Shown here: positions 25,332 to 33,489 of the stretch, in pieces
Position numbering within the stretch: the first letter of the stretch is position 1
Layout: each line of letters begins with the position of its first letter
DNA from: Pseudoalteromonas rubra
GTDB lineage: Bacteria; Pseudomonadota; Gammaproteobacteria; Enterobacterales; Alteromonadaceae
Direction of reading: 5' to 3'
DNA: 64,000 bases
Assembly: GCF_000238295.3 (NCBI RefSeq)
Contig: NZ_AHCD03000026.1
Location: forward strand, 310,001 to 374,000
The notes under the pieces: generated by a model
Told to the model about the DNA's origin: nothing
Seen by the model: only the letters and a program-made list of their open reading frames with translations
Database searches by the model: none
Position numbers and translations under genes: made by a program

Positions 25332-25444
25332 AGAAACAATATGGCCAGCAGCCTATTCTTTTTAAGTCCATTGCTCTTCGAATTTTAAACGGTTCGGAGT
25401 AGGACACTTTCCTGACTACCGGACCAGCAAGAAGTTCGGTAGAG
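25332..25444 (+). promoter_or_regulatory. Riboswitch expression platform before dapA
   Basis: The 3' strand of P1 (CTGGTC) can instead pair with GGCCAG at 25342-25347, which is followed shortly by TTTTT. Further on, GGTTCGG (25391-25397) pairs with CCGGACC (25419-25425), whereas CTACCG (25416-25421) can pair with CGGTAG (25437-25442) right in front of the ATG. The last two are mutually exclusive, so translation control at the ribosome site looks possible, alone or together with termination. This is inference from base pairing by eye. Confidence 0.55.
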
Positions 25445-26341
25445 ATGAAATCACACATTCAGTTATCTGATCAGTTATCTGACTACCCGTTATGGACGGC
25501 CCTTGTCACGCCTTTTGACGCGTGCGATCAGGTCGATTATCACAGTTTACAGCAACTCGTTGCTCAGCAAGTTGAGGCCAACAATGGCATCTTGCTGCTT
25601 GGCAGTACCGGTGAAGGTCTGGCCCTGACTCTGCCCGAGCAGAAAAAAATCGTTGAGTTTGTCTGTGCGCTTGCCCCCCAGGTTCCCATTATGGTTGCCG
25701 TCGGCGGTATCAATCTGGCAGCCCAGCTGGAGTGGGTCGAGTTTTGTAATACGCAACAAATCGACGCACTGTTGCTCGGCTCTCCGTTATACGCCAAACC
25801 CGGTGTCGTTGGTCAGACCCATTGGTTTGATACGCTACTCAGCGCAGCAAACGTCCCCTGTATGATCTACAACGTACCAGGGCGCAGCGCCGTTGCCATT
25901 GCACCTGAAGTGCTAACGAACCTGGCACATCACGACAACCTGTGGGCGCTCAAAGAAGCCAGTGGTGATATCGCCACGTTTGAAGCGTTTCGTCGTGCCT
26001 TACCCAGCCTGGCGATATACAGTGGTGATGACGCATTGCTGCCTTACTTTGCACAGGCAGGCGCGGCCGGATTGGTATCTGTGGCATCAAATGTCTGGCC
26101 TCGCCAAACTGCCGAATTTGTCCGCCGTGCGCTCAGTGGCACCAGCCCTAACCTGTTCACTACCTGGGCCGATGCCATCAGCAGCCTGTTTGCCGTTGCC
26201 AACCCAATCCCGGTAAAGACACTGATGCATTTACAGGGCACGCTGACGACGCCCCATCTGAGGCCACCGCTCACACACCTGGAATTAACCAATCATGCGG
26301 CACTGAATGCTGCTAACGAACAGATTTTATCCTGGAATTAA
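25445..26341 (+). CDS. dapA: 4-hydroxy-tetrahydrodipicolinate synthase
   Basis: A class I aldolase-like lyase of 298 residues condensing pyruvate with aspartate semialdehyde, the entry to the diaminopimelate/lysine branch. Seen are the GSTGE motif (53-57), catalytic Y142 in CMIYNVPGRSA and the Schiff-base lysine K170 in ALKEASGD. First gene of a four-gene operon directly under the lysine riboswitch. It is probably a dedicated, lysine-controlled copy; whether another dapA exists elsewhere cannot be seen here. The N-terminus (MKSHIQLSDQLSDYPLW) has a small direct repeat of the SDQLSD type. Confidence 0.96.
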   Translation: MKSHIQLSDQLSDYPLWTALVTPFDACDQVDYHSLQQLVAQQVEANNGILLLGSTGEGLALTLPEQKKIVEFVCALAPQVPIMVAVGGINLAAQLEWVEFCNTQQIDALLLGSPLYAKPGVVGQTHWFDTLLSAANVPCMIYNVPGRSAVAIAPEVLTNLAHHDNLWALKEASGDIATFEAFRRALPSLAIYSGDDALLPYFAQAGAAGLVSVASNVWPRQTAEFVRRALSGTSPNLFTTWADAISSLFAVANPIPVKTLMHLQGTLTTPHLRPPLTHLELTNHAALNAANEQILSWN

Positions 26342-26351
26342 GAGGCTCCCT

Positions 26352-27092
26352 ATGACCTGGTCAACACTATTAGATAATTTAGAAAATGGTTCACAACGTG
26401 CTGCAAACCAAGACGAACACGGCAACTGGCACGCCAATGTCGAAGTCAAAGAAGGCATTCTGGCGGCTTTCCGGGCTGGTCAAAATACCGAATACCCGGG
26501 TGGATTTGTAGACAAAGACAATCTTGCTCCTCGCGGTTTTGCCGCCGAAGATGCCGTCCGTATGGTGCCCGGAGGCAGCAGCGTGCGTCGTGGCGCGTAT
26601 GTCGCATCCGGTACCATCATCATGCCACCAGCCTACGTCAACATTGGCGCATATATCGACACCGGCACTATGGTCGACAGCCATGCACTGGTGGGTTCTT
26701 GCGCCCAGATTGGTAAAAATGTGCATCTAAGTGCTGCTGTTCAGATTGGCGGCGTACTGGAGCCTGTCGGTGCCAGCCCGGTCGTGGTTGAAGACGATGC
26801 GTTCATTGGTGCAGGCTGTGTGCTGGTTGAAGGCGTAGTCGTAAAACGCGGTGCAGTGCTGGCACCGGGTGTTCGCCTGTCTGCCAGCATTCCAGTGTAT
26901 GACTGTGTGAATGAGCGCACCCTGGAAAAAGGGGAAGCCATTCCGCCTTTTGCCATTGTGATCCCGGGGTCGCGTCCAGCGTCCAGTGACTGGGCCAAAG
27001 CACAAGGGCTGAGCATGTCCTGTGCACTGATTGTGAAATACCGTGACGAACAAAGTGATGCGTCGTTAGAACTCGAAGAGGTACTACGCTAA
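26352..27092 (+). CDS. dapD: 2,3,4,5-tetrahydropyridine-2,6-dicarboxylate N-succinyltransferase, short form
   Basis: Left-handed beta-helix acyltransferase of 246 residues that succinylates tetrahydrodipicolinate. The hexapeptide-repeat body matches DapD, with RMVPGGSSVRRGAYV, AYVNIGAYIDTGTMVDS, GSCAQIGKNVHLS and IGGVLEP. It is about 28 residues shorter than the E. coli enzyme (274); the shortfall is in the N-terminal helical domain. The ATG at 26352 is chosen (GAGGCTCCCT ahead); an upstream ATG at 26307 lies inside dapA. It ends on the A of the lysA ATG (1-bp overlap of stop and start), showing tight coupling. Succinyl specificity is inferred from the family. Confidence 0.92.
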   Translation: MTWSTLLDNLENGSQRAANQDEHGNWHANVEVKEGILAAFRAGQNTEYPGGFVDKDNLAPRGFAAEDAVRMVPGGSSVRRGAYVASGTIIMPPAYVNIGAYIDTGTMVDSHALVGSCAQIGKNVHLSAAVQIGGVLEPVGASPVVVEDDAFIGAGCVLVEGVVVKRGAVLAPGVRLSASIPVYDCVNERTLEKGEAIPPFAIVIPGSRPASSDWAKAQGLSMSCALIVKYRDEQSDASLELEEVLR

Positions 27093-28297
27093 TGACCACA
27101 TTGAGTACGCCACTGCGTGAGCAACTGACTGCACTGTGCCCTGATCTGGACATCCCATTCTTCGTCTACGACCTGGATGCACTGAGCGAACATGTTAATC
27201 ACCTGACCACCCAAAACGTGGTTAAGCTCTGGTATGCCGTCAAAGCCAATCCGTTATCCAGTGTCCTTAAAACACTGGACCGAGCCGGCTTCAACTTTGA
27301 TGTTGCCAGCCGGGGAGAGCTCACACAGGTCTTGGCCCAGGACATTGCGGCCGAACGCGTACTCAACACTGGGCCGGCCAAATCCCCGGCCCAGATCCAG
27401 CATTTTCTCGATGCTGGTGTCACCACCTTTGTTGCTGAAAGCCTCAATCAAGTGCGCTGGCTGAACGACGCGGCACAGCAGCGTCAACAGACTTTAACTG
27501 TGCTGCTTCGCGTTCAATTACGCTGGCCGGCAGGAGACAAAAATCCACTTGGCGGCGACAGCCTGACCCCATTTGGGCTCGGCTGTGAGCAGTGGCAACA
27601 ACTGACTTTGCGCGACTACCCTGCGCTGGATTTTGCAGGTCTGCATATTTTTCAATGGGGCAACATGCTCGACGCCTCCAAGCTGGCCAGCCTGTGGCAA
27701 CAAATGGTCCCCCCACTGACTGAACTGAGCCAACAGCTGGGTATGCGCCTGAGGATCTTAGATCTGGGTGGGGGATTAGGGGTGCCTTACGAGTCAGGCC
27801 AGCAGGCACTCGACTGGGATCAGGTCATCGCAAGTCTGGCCAAAATTAAGGCCGAAGCGGGCGTGCAAGAATTGTGGATGGAGCTGGGTCGCTATGCCGT
27901 GGCGCAGTGTGGCTACTACCTTAACCCGGTGGTGGAACAAAAATGCAATTATGATGAACATCAACTCATCCTGGCAGGTGGCATCAACCACCTGTTGCGA
28001 CCGGCCGTGACCAGCCAGGCCTTTCCAGCGCAGGCACTACGTGCATCTAATACTGCTCAGCGCCAGTATCATTTGCATGGCCCATTATGTACAGCCCTGG
28101 ATCACCTTGGTACACAAAACTTGCCTGACGATCTCGGCTATGGCGACTGGCTGGTGTTTGACCAGTGTGGTGCTTATGGCTTCACAGAAAGCATGCCGTA
28201 CTTCCTGTGTCATGAGCTGCCCGCAGAGTACGTTTTCACTCAGGGTCAATTGTACTGTATTCGTCACAGCGAAACCGCCGACTATTATCTGAGGTAA
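27092..28297 (+). CDS. lysA: Diaminopimelate decarboxylase-like PLP enzyme
   Basis: Fold-type III (alanine-racemase-like) PLP decarboxylase of 401 residues. The Schiff-base lysine is K51 in LWYAVKANP. The glycine loop is DLGGGLGVPY and the C-terminal active-site segment is FDQCGAYGFTESMPYF. The expected reaction is meso-diaminopimelate to lysine, supported by the lysine riboswitch and the dapA/dapD neighbours. Parts (ELGRYAVAQCGYYL) also recall decarboxylases that act on carrier-bound or other basic amino acids, so substrate identity is not certain. It overlaps dapD by 1 bp and is 2 bp from the deacylase gene. Confidence 0.87.
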   Translation: MTTLSTPLREQLTALCPDLDIPFFVYDLDALSEHVNHLTTQNVVKLWYAVKANPLSSVLKTLDRAGFNFDVASRGELTQVLAQDIAAERVLNTGPAKSPAQIQHFLDAGVTTFVAESLNQVRWLNDAAQQRQQTLTVLLRVQLRWPAGDKNPLGGDSLTPFGLGCEQWQQLTLRDYPALDFAGLHIFQWGNMLDASKLASLWQQMVPPLTELSQQLGMRLRILDLGGGLGVPYESGQQALDWDQVIASLAKIKAEAGVQELWMELGRYAVAQCGYYLNPVVEQKCNYDEHQLILAGGINHLLRPAVTSQAFPAQALRASNTAQRQYHLHGPLCTALDHLGTQNLPDDLGYGDWLVFDQCGAYGFTESMPYFLCHELPAEYVFTQGQLYCIRHSETADYYLR

Positions 28298-28299
28298 CT

Positions 28300-29412
28300 A
28301 TGAACACTATCACACAGCAACATATTCAGGTTGGGGAAATCGCCAATGGCCTGCCTTTGACCATCCCGGTCTACCGTTTGCAAGGTAATGGTACAGGCCC
28401 GAGCGTATACATTCAGGCCAATATGCACGGCGCGGAGGTACAAGGCAATGCAGTGATCTATGCACTGCTTGAACAATTAAAGCACCTCACTCTGGCGGGT
28501 GATATCACTCTGGTGCCCTATGCCAACCCGATCGGCTGTAATCAAAAATCGGGGGAGTTTACGCTCGGAAGATTTGACCCCATTACCGGCATGAACTGGA
28601 ACCGCATGTATCATGACCATAGTGATCAGGTACAGCGCTGCCTTGCTGAGCACGGTGAGGCTTCCGATGCGGCACTTATCGCCGCCTTCCGTGAACAACT
28701 GTGTCAGGCAACCGATGCGTTACTCGATGCGCCGGCACATACACTAACTACTGGCAAGCGCATTGCACTCACACTGCAAAAACTAGCGCATCAGGCTGAT
28801 ATCGTACTGGACCTGCATACCGGCCCTATCTCAGCGAAACACTTATATTGCCCGGAATACGCCACAGACAGCGCGCGCTATTTTGACATTCCTCATGTGC
28901 TGCTGATCCCCAATGAGTTTGACGGTGCAATGGATGAAGCCAGCTTCTGCCCCTGGTGGCAACTCAGCACAGCCTTAAAAGCACAAGGCCGTGACTTGGC
29001 CGTGCCCGTTGAAGCCTTTACTGTTGAACTGGGTTCACAAGAAAAAATTGATCTGGATGAAGCCGTACATGATGCCAACAGCATTCTCAGCTACCTGACA
29101 CACAAAGAAGTGGTAGCAGATGGCAGTCATCAGCCAAAGAACATCAAACGCTACGCCTGTGCACTGAAAGATTACCTGACTTTCTATGCGCCTATGGGTG
29201 GCATGGTGGAATATAAAGCACAGCTCGGTGAACACATCAAAGCAGGGGAATGCATTGCGCGAATTTTGCGCATGGAACAGTATTTATCCGAAACGCCTCT
29301 GCACAGCCTCACATTGGCAAAAGATGCCATTGCGATACTGCATTTCGCTTCAGCCAGTGTCAACCAGGGCACTGAATTATATAAATTTTTCACCAACTAC
29401 TATGAACTGTAG
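28300..29412 (+). CDS. M14-family succinylglutamate desuccinylase/aspartoacylase-like deacylase
   Basis: Zinc amidohydrolase of 370 residues in the AstE/AspA group. Metal ligands are visible as H43 and E46 (NMHGAEVQGN) and H173 (LDLHTGP), with a probable catalytic glutamate E243 in FTVELGS. The C-terminal beta-rich part (GGMVEYKAQLGEHIKAG) is usual for the family. It is the last gene of the riboswitch-controlled dap/lysA operon, starting 2 bp after lysA. The classical pathway needs N-succinyl-diaminopimelate desuccinylase (DapE), and no dapE is present here. A role in removing the succinyl group is a reasonable inference but unproven; arginine catabolism (AstE) is less likely in this context. 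Confidence 0.82.
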   Translation: MNTITQQHIQVGEIANGLPLTIPVYRLQGNGTGPSVYIQANMHGAEVQGNAVIYALLEQLKHLTLAGDITLVPYANPIGCNQKSGEFTLGRFDPITGMNWNRMYHDHSDQVQRCLAEHGEASDAALIAAFREQLCQATDALLDAPAHTLTTGKRIALTLQKLAHQADIVLDLHTGPISAKHLYCPEYATDSARYFDIPHVLLIPNEFDGAMDEASFCPWWQLSTALKAQGRDLAVPVEAFTVELGSQEKIDLDEAVHDANSILSYLTHKEVVADGSHQPKNIKRYACALKDYLTFYAPMGGMVEYKAQLGEHIKAGECIARILRMEQYLSETPLHSLTLAKDAIAILHFASASVNQGTELYKFFTNYYEL

Positions 29413-29512
29413 TGGAGCCATCTGTCTTGGCCAAAACTGTGGCTCGATGACATACACAGCGAAGCAACGATTGCGTGAGAGTAGGTGAGCAAACCCTCAC
29501 TTGCTAAGGTGG

Positions 29513-29544
29513 GGCGGCAACCTAAGTTGCCGCCGGCCTTTTTA
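29513..29544 (+). terminator. Terminator of the dap/lysA operon
   Basis: A perfect 9-bp GC-rich stem GGCGGCAAC / GTTGCCGCC with a CTAA loop is followed by GGCCTTTTT. It lies about 100 bp after the last stop; a smaller stem (GTGAG/CTCAC) lies between. Confidence 0.9.
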
Positions 29545-29762
29545 TACCAATTTGTTTAATTAACTGGTCCATTTTGAGGCGAGAAAATAAAGTCGCTAAC
29601 ACCGCTACCGCGTCCTGCTATCGCTTAGGCACCTCCTTCCAAATAGGCGAGGCAAAAATTTGCGAACTTATATCTTAAGGTAGAGATGCTAAATGAGAAA
29701 TTTTTAACGCAGATAGCGTCCTATTTGCTCCGTCAAAATGAACACGAATTAAGTAAAATTGG
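29545..29762. mobile_element. MITE-like element with imperfect terminal inverted repeats
   Basis: A 218-bp segment with matching ends: left TACCAATTTGTTTAATTA, right AATTAAGTAAAATTGG read inward on the other strand. The symmetry continues inward through CATTTTGA (about 29570) against TCAAAATG (about 29733), giving roughly 37 bp of imperfect inverted repeat. There is no transposase. The left end is nearly the same as the short element at 56610-56649 (19 of 22 bases), so this is a repeat family. It is inserted exactly between the dap operon terminator and the end of the peptide precursor gene. Confidence 0.65.
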
Positions 29763-29764
29763 GA

Positions 29765-29968
29765 TTAATCTGGCATGCAGATCTCAAAACGGCCAGAATA
29801 ACAATCCCGACCAGTCGGACACCCAAGGAACACCGCCGTATCACAACCCAGTGATTCACAAGCCGGATGGCCCGATGCACCACCAGCTACATTCGGTGTC
29901 TGAGCGAGGCCCAGCTGTTGGTTATTACTCAGTTGCTTAATACTTTTTTTGTTCAGTGATATTTTCAT
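29765..29968 (-). CDS. Putative double-glycine leader peptide precursor (bacteriocin/RiPP-like)
   Basis: A 67-residue peptide with a basic, amphipathic leader (MKISLNKKSIKQLSNN, then QTPNVAGG) ending in a Gly-Gly site at residues 29-30. The 37-residue core has five cysteines (37, 42, 50, 56, 64) and several glycines. The leader style LNKKxIKxLS..GG is like those of peptides cut and exported by C39-peptidase ABC transporters. A strong ribosome site (AAAAGGAGA) precedes the ATG. No modification, transport or immunity gene is adjacent, so it is an orphan. Its stop codon lies 2 bp from the MITE-like element. The precursor nature is inferred from the leader only. Confidence 0.68.
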   Translation of the reverse strand: MKISLNKKSIKQLSNNQQLGLAQTPNVAGGASGHPACESLGCDTAVFLGCPTGRDCYSGRFEICMPD

Positions 29969-30137
29969 TTCAATCTCCTTTTATGCAATGTGCTTAATTA
30001 ACCTAGCGCCAAGATGAACAAAAATCAACCAAACACCGCTTGACTAAATATATTGCTGACAATTTTGCCCTTCTTAGTTTTTTCTTTGCCATGATACTAT
30101 GATGATAATTTGCTTTTGACTAAGGACTGCGCTGCCT

Positions 30138-31160
30138 ATGAAACTCAGGATACTCGCTTTTTTATCTTTACTGGCCCCTTCTACCCTACTCGCCAATGAA
30201 CAAAACGCGAAGGACGATCTGGAGTTGATAAAGCAATGTGTACTGAATGAGATCATTGCGGGTGATCAACAACAAACGATTGAGCAACTCAAACTCTACT
30301 GTCAGAAGCTGCAAGAGACTCGCCTCAGCAAACTGGATCGCCGCATGGCGCGGGAAATGGTCACAGAAAACAACCGCAATGTGCTGACACCACACAATCG
30401 CAACTATATTCTGCCAGTGACCTATGTCAAAAACCCCAACTCTCGCCCCTTTGATGGCTTAAAGGCCATTCAGGAAGAAGAAGGGGAGCCACTCGACCAC
30501 ATGGAAGTCAAATATCAAATATCGATGAAAGTGCCCCTTTATCGCCATTTTGAAGACAAAGATCAGGCGGTGTATGTCGGGGTCACATTGCAGTCTTACT
30601 GGCAGTTATACAACAAAGATATCTCCTCCCCGTTCCGTGAAACCAATTACGAACCGGAGATCTTCTGGATCAACTTCCTGGATGATGACAATGTGCTGTG
30701 GGGCGATGAAATGGCCATCATTTTAGGCGCATCACACCAGTCGAATGGCCGCAGCCAGCCTAACTCTCGCTCCTGGAACCGCCTCTATGCAAACTTTATC
30801 TGGGAATATGAAGGTTTCGTGTTTAGCTTCAAACCCTGGTATCGCCTGCCAGAAGACGACAAGCCCGAGCCATTGGCGGCAAAAGGGGATGATAACCCGG
30901 ATATTCACAAGTACATGGGCTATTTTGAGTTCAGTGGTGCTTATCGCCATGGCGACCATGAGTTTGGCTTTATGACCCGCAACAACTTCAACAGTGACAA
31001 CCATGGTGCGGTGCAACTCGACTGGTCGTTTCCTTTGCTTGGCTCCTCTCGGGTGCGAGGTTATGTACAGTATTTTAATGGCTATGGCGAGAGCTTGATT
31101 GACTACAACGCACACATTCAGCGCCTGGGTTTGGGTATAGCGGTAACCGATCTGCTCTAA
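30138..31160 (+). CDS. pldA: Outer membrane phospholipase A (OmpLA)
   Basis: A 340-residue outer-membrane beta-barrel enzyme that hydrolyses phospholipids misplaced to the outer leaflet. A signal peptide (cleavage near TLLA-NE) is followed by about 90 periplasmic residues, longer than in E. coli. Then comes the barrel with the catalytic site H200, S202 (ASHQSNGR) and N214 (RSWNR), whose 14-residue spacing is the same as H142/N156 in E. coli. The barrel ends in alternating hydrophobic strands, the last being LGLGIAVTDLL. Activity is expected to require calcium and dimerisation. It stands alone and is convergent with the yiiD-like gene. Confidence 0.95.
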   Translation: MKLRILAFLSLLAPSTLLANEQNAKDDLELIKQCVLNEIIAGDQQQTIEQLKLYCQKLQETRLSKLDRRMAREMVTENNRNVLTPHNRNYILPVTYVKNPNSRPFDGLKAIQEEEGEPLDHMEVKYQISMKVPLYRHFEDKDQAVYVGVTLQSYWQLYNKDISSPFRETNYEPEIFWINFLDDDNVLWGDEMAIILGASHQSNGRSQPNSRSWNRLYANFIWEYEGFVFSFKPWYRLPEDDKPEPLAAKGDDNPDIHKYMGYFEFSGAYRHGDHEFGFMTRNNFNSDNHGAVQLDWSFPLLGSSRVRGYVQYFNGYGESLIDYNAHIQRLGLGIAVTDLL

Positions 31161-31170
31161 GCACTACAAT

Positions 31171-31194
31171 GACGGCCTGCATGGGCAGGCCGTC
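31171..31194. terminator. Hairpin between convergent pldA and yiiD-like gene
   Basis: A perfect 10-bp stem GACGGCCTGC / GCAGGCCGTC with an ATGG loop. It lacks long T-runs but is placed for both genes. Confidence 0.65.
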
Positions 31195-31200
31195 CGCACA

Positions 31201-32094
31201 TTATTTGATCACCACGAACAGACCTTCAAACTTCGCAACCAACACGTCACCGTCGTAGACATTAACCGGCACACGGTACTTGGCTTTACCTTCTTCATTG
31301 AGCGCATTCAACTCGCCACTGCAATCGGCCAATGTGACCGTGGCGCTGGGGGCTGTGGTTAAGGGTTTAAGATACTGAATATTGGCGTCTGCCAGCACAA
31401 TATTGCCCTCCAGCTCTAACTCTTTAAGCGCCAGATACGTCGCACCCCATCCGGTTAAGGTCGCCATGCTATATACCGATCCCGCAAACATCGAGTTATG
31501 TAGATTCAGATTCGCTTTCAGATCTGCGCGAGTGGAGAATTGCCAGTCGGTGTAGCTTTCAACCTTGATCCCCATGGCATCACTGATAGGGATCGACTCA
31601 CGCCAGGTATCCTGTAACACCTGGGTCCACTGTGGATGGCGGAACCAGCCAGGCTCTGAGGGCCGCTGCTTAACCATTTTCCAATGTTGTACATCGCCAT
31701 AAGACAGATGGGCTTTTTCAATCATCTGATAACCGTGACGCTCATAAAAGGCTAAAGCACGTTCACGGGCAAACAGCACCAGCTCTTCGGCCTTCTGCGT
31801 CCAGGCAATTTTCTCCAGCTCATGCAGTAATCGACTACCAAGATGATGACCACGGTGCGCTTCATCAACGGCCATATAACGGACCTGCGCTTGTTGCTGA
31901 TTGTTAAAATGCAGGCGTGCCACACCCAGCACCTGACCTTCGTTATTTTTGATATAACGATGCTCAGCTTCCTGCTCCAGATCATCCTGCTCGCTGCCTC
32001 TGGGCTGATCCCAAGGTGCCCGCAAAACCTGCCATCGTAGTTGATAATACGCTTGCCAATCTTCACTGCTCTGTGGCGCTGTTATTTGAAACAT
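31201..32094 (-). CDS. madA: YiiD-like bifunctional GNAT / hotdog thioesterase-fold protein
   Basis: A 297-residue fusion. An N-terminal GNAT domain (residues 1-150; acetyl-CoA loop VDEAHRGHHLGSRLLHELE) is followed by a hotdog-fold YiiD_C domain (about 160-297; NLHNSMFAGSVYSMATLTGWG). The same architecture occurs in E. coli YiiD (FabY/MadA), reported as a malonyl-ACP decarboxylase that supports initiation of fatty acid synthesis. The neighbours dtd and yihY are also the neighbours of yiiD in E. coli, which supports orthology. The ATG at 32094 follows AGGAG. The symbol rests on this analogy. Confidence 0.8.
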   Translation of the reverse strand: MFQITAPQSSEDWQAYYQLRWQVLRAPWDQPRGSEQDDLEQEAEHRYIKNNEGQVLGVARLHFNNQQQAQVRYMAVDEAHRGHHLGSRLLHELEKIAWTQKAEELVLFARERALAFYERHGYQMIEKAHLSYGDVQHWKMVKQRPSEPGWFRHPQWTQVLQDTWRESIPISDAMGIKVESYTDWQFSTRADLKANLNLHNSMFAGSVYSMATLTGWGATYLALKELELEGNIVLADANIQYLKPLTTAPSATVTLADCSGELNALNEEGKAKYRVPVNVYDGDVLVAKFEGLFVVIK

Positions 32095-32284
32095 GGTGAC
32101 TCCTGTGCTTTTCCTGTCGCTGCGGGATGATGTGCCCGGCTCGTGCAAACTGGTCCCCCATTTTAGCGGGGAACTTTTGTCTAATTTATGGACCTTACCT
32201 TACAAGAAAAGTGTGCAACAGGGAATGATTGGCCAGATTTGGTCAATTTGTCATGTAAATTCAACGAAACGCGGTGGCAGAACT

Positions 32285-33001
32285 GTGAAGCCAAGCTATG
32301 CTGATGTAACTATGCAAGATTTTATTACTGAACCCGGTACCATCAGTAACGAGTTTGTGCACCAGAGTCATCAACTCGGGCACCTGCTATATTGGCATAA
32401 GCATGGCAAAGTCAGCATACAGGTACGCCAGGAAAAAACCTTACGCTGGTTACTGATAAACGACACGCTGCAATCCGTGATTGAGCTCAATCATCCGGAG
32501 AGGCTGCTTTTTCCGCATTTACAGATATTAGCAGCGCTGTGGCAAAAATGTCCTGCCCCGGGCAAAGTGCTGGAGTTGGGGCTAGGTGCAGGTGCTATCC
32601 GGGATTATCTGCACATCAGCTACCCGGATTGTCAGATCACCTCTATCGATAATAACCCTGACATTATTCATTGTTACAAGCGCTATTTTGGTGGCGATCC
32701 CATCTCTAATGTCAGTTGCAGCGATGCTTATCAGGCACTGGAGAATAACGGACATTATGACTGGATCATCCTGGATTTGTTCAGTCAGCTCGATGCCCCC
32801 CGATTTTTGTACGAACACAAGTTTTACACACAAATTCGTGCCACCCTCAACGAGGGGGGCAGGTTGTACATCAACTTTCTTGCAGAGCACGATTCGCAGC
32901 TAAAACAGCTCGAGCACCTGCTTATTACTAACTTTGGTAAAAAACCCTTCGTACACAAAGTGCCCGACTACGCCAATCACATTATTTCTCTGACGCGCTG
33001 A
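32285..33001 (+). CDS. Spermidine synthase-like methyltransferase-fold protein
   Basis: A Rossmann-fold protein of about 238 residues in the spermidine/spermine synthase superfamily. It carries the nucleotide-binding glycine motif LELGLGAGAIRDYL, an acidic ITSIDNNPDI and the DAYQAL..YDWIILDLFSQ segment that corresponds to the synthase active-site region. The N-terminal beta domain is short. No speD or other polyamine gene is nearby, and such orphan homologues are often not true aminopropyltransferases. The start is uncertain: GTG at 32285 (GGTGG ahead) is chosen; ATG at 32312 or 32225 are alternatives. An upstream ATG at 32093 would overlap the divergent yiiD-like start and is unlikely. Confidence 0.72.
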   Translation: MKPSYADVTMQDFITEPGTISNEFVHQSHQLGHLLYWHKHGKVSIQVRQEKTLRWLLINDTLQSVIELNHPERLLFPHLQILAALWQKCPAPGKVLELGLGAGAIRDYLHISYPDCQITSIDNNPDIIHCYKRYFGGDPISNVSCSDAYQALENNGHYDWIILDLFSQLDAPRFLYEHKFYTQIRATLNEGGRLYINFLAEHDSQLKQLEHLLITNFGKKPFVHKVPDYANHIISLTR

Positions 33002-33014
33002 GCGCACGGCAGGA

Positions 33015-33452
33015 TCACACCGATAAATTAAAAGTCACAGGGCCATCATTGCATAAACTGACCTGCATATCTGCAGCAAAGCGGCCGGTAGCAACATGCA
33101 ACCCAGACGCCCTTGCCTGAGCCACGAAATACTCGTAAAGCGCCTCAGCCTGGGCTGGCGTGGCAGCAGAGGAAAAACTCGGTCGCATGCCTTTTTTGGT
33201 ATCCGCTGCCAGCGTAAATTGAGATACCACCAACAACTCTCCTTCGATGTCTCTCAGACTCAGATTCATTTTGCCCTGTGTATCGGTAAAAATACGGTAG
33301 TTACTGATTTTATGCAGCAAGCTGTCTGCACTTTTTTGATCGTCGGCCTTTTCTACCCCGAGTAATACCAAGATCCCCTGGCCAATTTGACCAACACACT
33401 CACCTTTGACCACCACACTGGCCTGACTGACTCTTTGAATTAATCCCTGCAC
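33015..33452 (-). CDS. dtd: D-aminoacyl-tRNA deacylase
   Basis: A 145-residue enzyme that removes D-amino acids (and glycine mischarged on tRNA-Ala) from tRNA. Key motifs are LIQRVSQASVVV at the start, the catalytic SQFTLAADT and the carbonyl-gating NDGPVTFNL at the C-terminus. The start is a GTG at 33452 with GAGGT six bases before it; the frame is open further but overlaps pip-side sequence. The downstream side faces the spermidine synthase-like gene; upstream are pip and yihY on the same strand. Confidence 0.97.
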   Translation of the reverse strand: MQGLIQRVSQASVVVKGECVGQIGQGILVLLGVEKADDQKSADSLLHKISNYRIFTDTQGKMNLSLRDIEGELLVVSQFTLAADTKKGMRPSFSSAATPAQAEALYEYFVAQARASGLHVATGRFAADMQVSLCNDGPVTFNLSV

Positions 33453-33489
33453 TGTTACCTCAATCGTTTGCGGATAGTTGATAAAGCCC

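Noticed and set aside
29186..29488. 100-codon frame overlapping the end of the M14 deacylase gene
   Set aside because: It is in another frame of a well-supported gene and has no ribosome site or family signal.
32093..32284. Long N-terminal extension of the spermidine synthase-like protein
   Set aside because: It would start next to the divergent yiiD-like start codon and its residues resemble promoter DNA rather than protein.
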